Below are positions 6,692-11,220 of a stretch of DNA of 12,676 bases, one piece after another. Made by a program: the position numbers and the translations under genes. The stretch spans positions 1-12,676 of the forward strand of contig JAUSFR010000005.1 in assembly GCA_030649775.1 (NCBI GenBank), written 5' to 3'. The stretch comes from a bacterium (GTDB taxonomy: Bacteria; Patescibacteriota; Minisyncoccia; Phycocordibacterales; UBA10002). Each line of letters begins with the position of its first letter. Position 1 is the stretch's first letter. Below the pieces are notes generated by a model. It had not been told where the DNA came from. It ran no database searches and worked only from the letters and a program-made list of their open reading frames with translations.

Positions 6692-6759
6692 ACATTTCAG
6701 TCCAGTACGCTCTTTGAGAGTGTTGAGGGCGAACAATAACCACGAAATTGAAAGGATGT

Positions 6760-7236
6760 ATGAATTCTTGGGTTTTTTTTATTGGATTTTGGCTCTGTTG
6801 TATTGTTGTAGTCGCGCTTTTTCTGCATCACTACTGTAGGGAATGTAGGGAATTGCAACGCAGGGAGGACGAAGAAGCGCAGAAATCTTACGAGAAGGAG
6901 AAAGAATTCTGGTTGCGCTACTCTAGTCAACTTGCCGACTGGTTTGCATCTCGCCGAAGTGGTCCATTTAACCGGGAAAAGGAAGGGGAAATAAGGATTC
7001 TGTACACGCTCGCACAGCACACTGACCAACCACTTGCGTCTTGGGAGATCAGGCTGGCTTGGGGATGGGATGGGTCAAATATTGACAAACTTCGCTTTGA
7101 AAAGAGTTTCGATGAACTCCAAAGCAGGCACCTTCTTTGGGGGTACCTAGACGAGTGTAATATGGATCCCGATTTTAGGCGTTTTTACCTAACCGATCGT
7201 GGAAGGGATTACTTGATTAAACGAAAGGTAATTTAA
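6760..7236 (+). CDS. Membrane-anchored protein with winged-helix-like C-terminus
   Basis: This 158-aa protein has one N-terminal membrane helix (about residues 4-22, rich in Ile, Val, Cys and Phe), a charged coiled stretch (29-55), and a C-terminal domain (about 75-155). The C-terminus looks like a winged helix: EIRILYTLAQ, then WEIRLAWGWD, then FEKSFDELQSRHLLWGY, and a final wing ending RFYLTDRGRDYL, a common ending of winged-helix DNA-binding domains. A membrane-tethered regulator is an inference. ATG 6760 has AAAGGA at 6751-6756 just before it; TTG at 6748, four codons upstream in the same frame, is an alternative. The coding start contains a T8 run (6773-6780) prone to slippage. Codon use is somewhat more AT-rich than in neighbouring genes, compatible with transfer. 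It stands alone between its own promoter and a terminator. Confidence 0.75.
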   Translation: MNSWVFFIGFWLCCIVVVALFLHHYCRECRELQRREDEEAQKSYEKEKEFWLRYSSQLADWFASRRSGPFNREKEGEIRILYTLAQHTDQPLASWEIRLAWGWDGSNIDKLRFEKSFDELQSRHLLWGYLDECNMDPDFRRFYLTDRGRDYLIKRKVI

Positions 7237-7252
7237 GAAAAAAAGCTTTTGA

Positions 7253-7280
7253 GGGTGCGCAACACGCACCCTTTTATTTT
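7253..7280 (+). terminator. Intrinsic terminator after the 6760 gene
   Basis: GGGTGCG (7253-7259) pairs perfectly with CGCACCC (7265-7271) around a CAACA loop, followed by TTTTATTTT. It begins 16 nt after the stop codon. Confidence 0.9.
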
Positions 7281-7320
7281 GAAACTTTGAATTACGAAAC
7301 TATGAAATCTGTGGCATTTC

Positions 7321-7392
7321 TGTCATCCAGCGAAAGCTCTAATCCAAATTCTTGGCTGTATTTTCTGGATTCCTGCTTTCGCAGGAATGACA
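7321..7392. repeat. Inverted pair of REP-like palindromic repeats
   Basis: The right half (7364-7392) holds ATTCCTGC-TTTC-GCAGGAAT, a perfect 8-bp hairpin within the familiar string CTGGATTCCTGC...GGAATGACA. The left half (7321-7348) is a decayed inverted copy (TGTCATCCAGCGAAAGC...). The unit begins TGTCAT and ends ATGACA. This repeat type is widespread in bacterial genomes and translates to the familiar spurious LDSCFRRNDK peptide. It is probably a non-autonomous mobile repeat. It resembles neisserial dRS3 in form (ATTCC...GGAAT); identity is not claimed. Confidence 0.75.
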
Positions 7393-7423
7393 AGACAAGG
7401 GTTTCGCAATTCAAGCAAGGTGC

Positions 7424-7451
7424 TTTACGTGTCGGTTTGCGGTGCTATAGT
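7424..7451 (+). promoter_or_regulatory. Promoter of the short 7466 unit
   Basis: TTTACG (7424-7429), a 16-bp spacer and TATAGT (7446-7451) make a fair sigma-70-type promoter. Transcription would start near 7458, a few bases before ATG 7466. Confidence 0.5.
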
Positions 7452-7465
7452 GGTTTCAGATTGCT

Positions 7466-7678
7466 ATGAAAACACTTATCACAACTAAAATCGGCCAACC
7501 TGTTGGTTGGTTTATCCGCGCTGAACTTCGCACACGAAAGAATTATTTTACGCTTCCCGACCGCGAGTGTGTCGCCGTCTGGAAGATTCCCTTCACGCGG
7601 TTTTGCCTCCTTTGCTACCGCGAGCACTGCGGTCTCCTGCGCTGGGGGATAGGCACCCCGAACGACGGCTGGTTGTAA
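7466..7678 (+). CDS. Hypothetical 70-aa Cys-containing protein, doubtful
   Basis: The frame runs from ATG 7466 to TAA and has its own promoter (7424-7451) and an intrinsic terminator 17 nt after the stop. The product begins MKTLITTKIGQPVGWFIRAE and has four cysteines, including a CLLC pair near residue 50, and several Trp and Arg residues. Codon third positions are G/C-rich in the way of neighbouring genes, which supports coding. I recognise no family. There is no Shine-Dalgarno sequence. The same DNA contains hairpins (CCAACC/GGTTGG at 7497-7512, ACCGC/GCGGT, GGGG/CCCC), so a structured non-coding RNA of about 270 nt is an alternative reading. Confidence 0.45.
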   Translation: MKTLITTKIGQPVGWFIRAELRTRKNYFTLPDRECVAVWKIPFTRFCLLCYREHCGLLRWGIGTPNDGWL

Positions 7679-7695
7679 TCGGCATCACCATTTTC

Positions 7696-7730
7696 GGCTC
7701 ACGGAAACTCTCCGTGAGCCAAACTTTTTT
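7696..7730 (+). terminator. Strong intrinsic terminator of the 7466 unit
   Basis: GGCTCACGGA (7696-7705) pairs perfectly with TCCGTGAGCC (7711-7720) around an AACTC loop, followed by AAAC and T6 (7725-7730). Confidence 0.93.
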
Positions 7731-7817
7731 CATTCTGTCACCAGTCGACTTTTTTATACTGCACCCTACACTTTTATACTACGCACCTCCTCTTTGTGCC
7801 TTTCTTCATATACCGAA
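7731..7817. other. Gene-free spacer with two TATACT boxes
   Basis: The spacer holds two similar segments 20 bp apart, each with CTTTT(TT)ATACT followed by a GCACC-type string; TATACT lies at 7755-7760 and 7775-7780. They look like -10 boxes, but no plus-strand gene follows, so any transcript would run antisense to the ATP-grasp gene. I see nothing else here. Confidence 0.3.
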
Positions 7818-7859
7818 AATTTAGCAAAATTACCACGGCCGTGGTAATTTTGCTAAATT
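7818..7859. terminator. Perfect 42-bp palindrome, likely bidirectional terminator
   Basis: Two 21-bp arms without a mismatch or spacer: the left arm starts AATTTAGCAAAATT and the centre is CACGGCCGTG. It overlaps the last codons and the TAG of the minus-strand ATP-grasp gene (stop at 7853-7855) and faces the convergent 7466 unit. On either strand the transcript would form a long hairpin with a GC-rich tip and an A/T-rich base. Termination is the likely role; a cruciform or protein-binding site is possible. Confidence 0.8.
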
Positions 7860-8860
7860 GAGCGCTCCAGACTTTTAAGCACCTCCAGATACATATCCTC
7901 CACGATTTTTTCCTGCGCTTGGCCGGTGCGGGCGTAGTGGTCAAGGCCGGGGGCGGCGTTCACCTCAAGGACCCAAAACTTTTTCGGCTTTTCCTGAAGC
8001 GCGCCTTCCACCATGAGGTCAACTCCGCAAAGGCGAAGCCCCATATCGCGGGTGAGCGAAATTGCAAGTTTCCTAAAAGCTGGATGTAATCGTTTGACTT
8101 CTACTGCGTCTCCACCTGTGGAAAGGTTTGCATTGTCCAAAAGAAATACCCGTTCGCCGTCTTGCGGAACAGAGCGCAGAGAAAGCCCTTGTCGTGAAAG
8201 CTTTGCAAGGGTGCGAGGGTCGGAAAGTTTAAGCTTCGTATCACGGCTAGAAGCGATAAAATCTCGCTGTTTATCTTGGAGGAGCGAAAGAATGGTGGAG
8301 TGTCCATCACCTACGACGTTGAGCGGGATACGCTCATAGGCCGAGATAACGTTGTCGTCAAGCACGACTATTCTAAAATCTTTCCCAAAAATTTGCTTTT
8401 GGACAAGTGCAATCCGATCACCCTTAAAAATAGTCCGAAGCGCTCGGTAAAATTCTTTTCTTGAGTGTACGAGCGACACGTTGTTTCCTTGGCTTCCGCT
8501 GTTTGGCTTTACGATGACGGGAAAGCCGAGCTTTCTCGCGAAGCGAAACGCGTGGTCAATCTTGCGTGCGGAGCCAATCGCATCTGCCCACTCATCGGAA
8601 TAAAAAGCTTCACCGCGGACGGTCGGGTAGCCCATCTTCTTCATAAAGAAGTTTGCGTAATCCTTGTCCTTGGCGATTTCGGAGGCGCCGAGTGGGTTGA
8701 GGTCCAGACTTGAGTAGCGGAAGTAACGCTTCTTTCCGTTCTTGAAAATAACCTGCCCGACTATCTTCCATTTCGGCTCAAGCACCACACGCGCTCCGAT
8801 TTTTGGGGCGATTTTTTGGAAAATGGTTCCAAGGATGGGCTGGACAGTTCTCTTTTGCAT
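7853..8860 (-). CDS. ATP-grasp ligase, cyanophycin synthetase/RimK-like
   Basis: This 335-aa enzyme has an ATP-grasp domain, which activates a carboxylate as acyl-phosphate and joins it to an amine or thiol. Visible motifs: AKDKDYANFFMKKMGYPT (about 63-80, start of the grasp lid helix), FPVIVKPNSGSQGNNV (113-128) with ATP-binding Lys118 and a Gly-rich loop, the KDFRIVVLDD strand (160-169), the PLNVVGDGHSTI segment (179-190) typical of the cyanophycin synthetase central domain, Asp281 in CGVDLMVE, and LEVNAAPGLDHY (298-309) with metal-binding Glu299 and Asn301. The Mur-ligase half of cyanophycin synthetase is absent, and no peptide or glutathione pathway gene is adjacent, so the substrate is unknown. 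ATG 8860 follows a TATTCT -10 box by 7 nt (leaderless). The 3' end overlaps a 42-bp palindrome. Confidence 0.88.
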   Translation of the reverse strand: MQKRTVQPILGTIFQKIAPKIGARVVLEPKWKIVGQVIFKNGKKRYFRYSSLDLNPLGASEIAKDKDYANFFMKKMGYPTVRGEAFYSDEWADAIGSARKIDHAFRFARKLGFPVIVKPNSGSQGNNVSLVHSRKEFYRALRTIFKGDRIALVQKQIFGKDFRIVVLDDNVISAYERIPLNVVGDGHSTILSLLQDKQRDFIASSRDTKLKLSDPRTLAKLSRQGLSLRSVPQDGERVFLLDNANLSTGGDAVEVKRLHPAFRKLAISLTRDMGLRLCGVDLMVEGALQEKPKKFWVLEVNAAPGLDHYARTGQAQEKIVEDMYLEVLKSLERSI

Positions 8861-8867
8861 GGTCTGT

Positions 8868-8873
8868 AGAATA
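8868..8873 (-). promoter_or_regulatory. -10 box of the ATP-grasp gene
   Basis: On the minus strand TATTCT precedes ATG 8860 by 7 nt, so the mRNA is probably leaderless. Any -35 (about 8891-8896) would overlap the divergent TATAAT of the 9048 gene, so the two promoters may compete. Confidence 0.5.
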
Positions 8874-8894
8874 GGCTAAATCAAGCAAAAAGTA

Positions 8895-8900
8895 TATAAT
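8895..8900 (+). promoter_or_regulatory. Consensus -10 box TATAAT upstream of leader B
   Basis: A perfect TATAAT lies 6 nt before ATG 8907, the first bases of leader B. No good -35 is seen at the proper distance. It is divergent from and overlapping the ATP-grasp promoter. Confidence 0.6.
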
Positions 8901-8906
8901 GTATCT

Positions 8907-8963
8907 ATGCAATCCCGTAGTAGAATTTCAGGTTGCGAAAGGGGTTGCTGCAGAGATTTTTAG
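8907..8963 (+). other. Possible leaderless upstream ORF, 18 codons
   Basis: ATG 8907 lies at the expected transcription start and reads MQSRSRISGCERGCCRDF, then TAG at 8961-8963. It runs through the whole 5' strand of the leader B stem. Its first two codons (ATGCAA) equal those of the main gene at 9048. Translation is only inferred. Confidence 0.3.
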
Positions 8964-9047
8964 GTAGGTTATTTCCACAGTTCAGTCTGTGAAAAATATT
9001 TTTGGGGAAGTTCGCTGAAAGGCAACGACCTGAAATTTCACTACGGG
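8907..9047 (+). promoter_or_regulatory. Structured 5' leader B, closing stem reaching the start codon
   Basis: The 5' strand (about 8908-8935) pairs with 9022-9051. The segments are TGCA/TGCA, TCCCGTAG/CTACGGGA, AATTTCAG/CTGAAATT and GTTGC/GCAAC, separated by a bulged T, a small mismatch and a 3-nt bulge (GAC) on the 3' side. The stem runs through the ATG at 9048. Inside, CACAG (8976-8980) pairs with CTGTG (8987-8991), extended by TTT/AAA. The ATCCCGT...TAGAA start and ACGGGATG end are shared with leader A at 968-1101, including the 3-nt bulge in the same place. There is no Shine-Dalgarno sequence. Regulation is an inference. Confidence 0.6.
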
Positions 9048-9362
9048 ATGCAAGAGTTCATAAAGGCCGATATCTTCTTTTTCATTACCTCAATTGCGGT
9101 GGTGCTTGTCACTATCGGTCTTGCGGTTGCCCTCTACTACATCATTAGGATACTTCGTAACATTCGTGAAGTAACCGAGAGGATGGACGAAGGGAGTAAG
9201 GTGCTTGCCGAAGATCTTTCGGATCTTCGTGGGACTATCAAACGAGAGGGATTTGTGTGGGGACATATTTTCGGATTTCTGAAAAAGCAGTCGGGACTGT
9301 TTGGGAAGAAATCACACGGTAGACGAAAAAGTGAAGCGCATTCAGAGGAAGAAACCAACTAA
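9048..9362 (+). CDS. Small membrane-anchored protein, YtxG/DUF948-like
   Basis: This 104-aa protein has one long N-terminal membrane helix (about residues 9-35, FFFITSIAVVLVTIGLAVALYYIIRIL), a heptad-like helix (RNIREVTERMDEGSKVLAEDLSDLRGTI, 37-64) and a basic, then acidic, hydrophilic tail ending SEEETN. This resembles the DUF948/YtxG architecture (anchor plus coiled coil), and the next gene, 24 nt downstream, resembles YtxH; the two are adjacent in Bacillus as well. The homology is a guess from shape and context. The start codon lies in the closing stem of leader B. In Firmicutes the pair is stress-related; no role is shown here. Confidence 0.8.
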   Translation: MQEFIKADIFFFITSIAVVLVTIGLAVALYYIIRILRNIREVTERMDEGSKVLAEDLSDLRGTIKREGFVWGHIFGFLKKQSGLFGKKSHGRRKSEAHSEEETN

Positions 9363-9386
9363 CTATCAGACTAATTTCGGTATTGT

Positions 9387-9740
9387 ATGAAAAAATCAGG
9401 AAAAATGGGAGTGGTGGCGGGTATTGTGGCGGGAGCGACGGCAGCAGCGGGAGCGTACTATCTCTACTACAGCAAAGACGCGAAGAAGAACCGCGCAAAG
9501 GTAAAGGACTGGACGGTCAAGGCAGAAAAGGAAATTATCGCCGAAGCGAAGAAACTCAAAGACGTTGCCTTTAACGAGAAGAATTACAAGGCGATTGTTT
9601 CCGGCGTTACCGCAAAATATCAAAAGCTTAAGAAATTTGAAGCGACCGAAGGCAAGGAATTTATATCGGCACTCGGCTCGGCTTGGGCAAAGATTAAGAA
9701 AGACCACGCACCGAAGAAAAAGACGACTTCAAAGAAGTAA
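9387..9740 (+). CDS. Small membrane-anchored Lys-rich protein, YtxH-like
   Basis: This 117-aa protein has a Gly/Ala-rich membrane segment (about residues 7-29, GVVAGIVAGATAAAGAYYLY) right after MKKSGKM, the hallmark of YtxH-like proteins. A highly charged helical region (32-75) follows, with many Lys and Ala (KAEKEIIAEAKKLKD), and a Lys-rich end (HAPKKKTTSKK). The tail is reminiscent of histone H1-like or nucleic-acid-binding tails, but the membrane anchor argues for a cell-envelope role. It follows the YtxG-like gene by 24 nt and ends before a bidirectional terminator, so the two form an operon under leader B. No Shine-Dalgarno sequence is visible. Exact function unknown. Confidence 0.82.
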   Translation: MKKSGKMGVVAGIVAGATAAAGAYYLYYSKDAKKNRAKVKDWTVKAEKEIIAEAKKLKDVAFNEKNYKAIVSGVTAKYQKLKKFEATEGKEFISALGSAWAKIKKDHAPKKKTTSKK

Positions 9741-9750
9741 TACTGCCTAT

Positions 9751-9786
9751 AAAAAACCGCTCCGACTAATGTTGGAGCGATTTTTT
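9751..9786. terminator. Bidirectional intrinsic terminator between convergent genes
   Basis: CGCTCCGAC (9758-9766) pairs with GTTGGAGCG (9771-9779), 9 bp with one G-U pair, around a TAAT loop. T6 at 9781-9786 serves the plus strand, and A6 at 9751-9756 supplies U6 for the minus-strand flavoprotein gene. The T-run overlaps that gene's stop codon. Confidence 0.92.
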
Positions 9787-11050
9787 ATACCGATTTTTTT
9801 CCCGCTTCGCTTCCAGCGACGAAACCGGTGGTCCAGCAGAGCTGAAGGCTGTAGCCACCGGAAGGGCGGTCAATGTTCAGAATGTCGCCGACCAGGTAGA
9901 GGTTGGGGTAGAGACGGGAGCGCATCGTTTTGAAATCCACTTCATCAAGGACGACGCCTCCACTCGTAACGATTGCTTTTCCCGCGCCCAGAAGTCCTTT
10001 CACGGTCAGCGGAATATCCTTGAGCAGTTTTACCAGCAAAAGCCTTTCTTCACGGCTGATGGAGTTGCATTTGGTGTCGGGATTAATTTTGGAAAGCTCA
10101 ACGATAATCGGCGCAAGAGAGGAGGGAAGGAGAGACTTCAAACTGTTTTTAAATTTTTTGGTGTGCTCGGACTTGAATATTTCCTGAAGCTTCTGATTGA
10201 GCATGCCGTAATCAAGTTCGGGAAGGAGGTCAAGCGAGAGAATGACCTCGCCATACTTTAAAAGCTCCCCTATATCTTTGCTCATATTGATAATGGTGGG
10301 TCCACTCACACCAAAGTGGGTAAAAAGGATTTTTCCTTTCTTCACCTCTTGCTTCACGCCGTTTTGAAGGACAGTGAGCTTAACCTTAGGGAGCGTTACT
10401 CCCGAGAGACGCTTTACCCATGCATCTTTTGTCGCTATCGGCACCAGTGCGGGGTCGGGCTCTACAACGGTGTGTCCAAGATTGCGGAGCCATGCGAAGC
10501 CATCTCCAGTTGAGCCCGTCTCTGGACGTGACTTCCCACCGGTCGCGACGACATACGAACGCGCGCGGATTTCGGTTCCATTCACCAACAGAATTTTGGT
10601 GATGTTTCCCTTTTCGGCGTTAAGTTCCTTAACAGGGGAGTTTGAAAGCACGGTGACGTTGCCTTTCTGCAAATACTCCACAAGCACGTTCCAGACGGAC
10701 TCCGCTTTCTCACTTTTGGGAAAGGCGCGCTTTTCAGCCTCTATCTTCGTGTCCATCTTTCGCAGGTGAAAAAAATCAAAGGCATCCTTTACTTCAAATT
10801 GTGAGAACGCTGAAAACAGGAACTTATCATTCCCTCTAAACTTTGAAAGAAAGGTGCGGACATCAAACTCGGCGTTGGTGACATTACACCGCCCTCCTCC
10901 CGTAATAAGGAGCTTTTTTCCGAGGGTGTCGTTCTTTTCAATAAGAAGCACCTTCGCACCGAGCTCTGCGGCACGGCCAGCGGTCATCATACCGGCGGGT
11001 CCCCCTCCAATAACGGCTACATCCCAGATTGTTTGCCCCTCCTTTAACAT
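9785..11050 (-). CDS. HI0933/YhiN-family FAD-dependent oxidoreductase
   Basis: This 421-aa flavoprotein belongs to the HI0933/YhiN (BaiN-like) family of predicted NAD(P)/FAD-dependent oxidoreductases. It has an N-terminal Rossmann FAD site VAVIGGGPAGMM (Gly15, Gly17, Gly20) with Glu38 binding the ribose, the family motif ITGGGRCNVTN (49-59), ATGGKSRPETGSTGDG (169-184), FTHFGVSGP (243-251), and the C-terminal FAD-closing motif VGDILNIDRPSGGYSLQLCWTTG (about 387-409). The length is normal for the family, and nothing is truncated. The physiological substrate is not established for most members. ATG 11050 is preceded on the minus strand by TAAGAT (11057-11062) at 6 nt, so the mRNA is probably leaderless. 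It is divergent from the DEAD-box gene. Confidence 0.93.
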   Translation of the reverse strand: MLKEGQTIWDVAVIGGGPAGMMTAGRAAELGAKVLLIEKNDTLGKKLLITGGGRCNVTNAEFDVRTFLSKFRGNDKFLFSAFSQFEVKDAFDFFHLRKMDTKIEAEKRAFPKSEKAESVWNVLVEYLQKGNVTVLSNSPVKELNAEKGNITKILLVNGTEIRARSYVVATGGKSRPETGSTGDGFAWLRNLGHTVVEPDPALVPIATKDAWVKRLSGVTLPKVKLTVLQNGVKQEVKKGKILFTHFGVSGPTIINMSKDIGELLKYGEVILSLDLLPELDYGMLNQKLQEIFKSEHTKKFKNSLKSLLPSSLAPIIVELSKINPDTKCNSISREERLLLVKLLKDIPLTVKGLLGAGKAIVTSGGVVLDEVDFKTMRSRLYPNLYLVGDILNIDRPSGGYSLQLCWTTGFVAGSEAGKKSV

Positions 11051-11056
11051 CCGCCT

Positions 11057-11062
11057 ATCTTA
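11057..11062 (-). promoter_or_regulatory. -10 box of the HI0933-like gene
   Basis: TAAGAT on the minus strand lies 6 nt before ATG 11050, which predicts a leaderless mRNA. No good -35 is visible. Confidence 0.45.
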
Positions 11063-11072
11063 CCACAATCTA

Positions 11073-11101
11073 TTGACAAAATGCACCTTTTAGTATATAC
11101 T
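11073..11101 (+). promoter_or_regulatory. Strong promoter of the DEAD-box gene
   Basis: TTGACA (11073-11078), a 17-bp spacer and TATACT (11096-11101) form the best promoter in the window. Transcription should start near 11108, leaving a 5' leader of about 113 nt. Confidence 0.85.
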
Positions 11102-11107
11102 CCTGCC

Positions 11108-11220
11108 ATAACTGAACTCATAGGTTTCGTTTGAGAACATCTCTCCTACGTAGACATTCGTCTGTAAACCTTCGAGAACTGGCCACATTCTTACTGTAAC
11201 GGCTAGAAGGTTTAAGACCT
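11108..11220 (+). promoter_or_regulatory. Structured 5' leader C of the DEAD-box gene
   Basis: CATAGGT (11119-11125) pairs with ACCTATG (11217-11223), which contains the start codon. Three hairpins lie between: GAGA/TCTC (11133-11136 with 11142-11145), AGAC-ATTC-GTCT (11152-11163), and AAACCTTC/GAAGGTTT (11166-11173 with 11206-11213). Together they suggest a multibranched fold closed on the ATG. No Shine-Dalgarno sequence and no upstream ATG are present. A long structured leader on a DEAD-box helicase gene is consistent with cold-responsive or self-regulated expression, as known for other bacterial DEAD-box genes; that role is inferred. Confidence 0.55.

Noticed and set aside
6748..6759. TTG start four codons upstream for the 6760 gene
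   Set aside because: It would place the AAAGGA ribosome-binding-like site inside the gene; ATG 6760 is the simpler choice, though TTG is not excluded.
7287..7469. 60-codon open frame giving LDSCFRRNDK
   Set aside because: This peptide is the familiar mistranslation of the REP-like palindrome at 7364-7392; there is no start signal and it spans a repeat.
7567..7824. 85-codon open frame overlapping the 7466 gene
   Set aside because: It runs straight through the strong terminator at 7696-7730 and has poor codon bias compared with the 7466 frame.
9785..11050. Plus-strand open frames inside the HI0933-like gene (for example 10374-10769)
   Set aside because: They are shadow frames opposite a complete flavoprotein with all family motifs.
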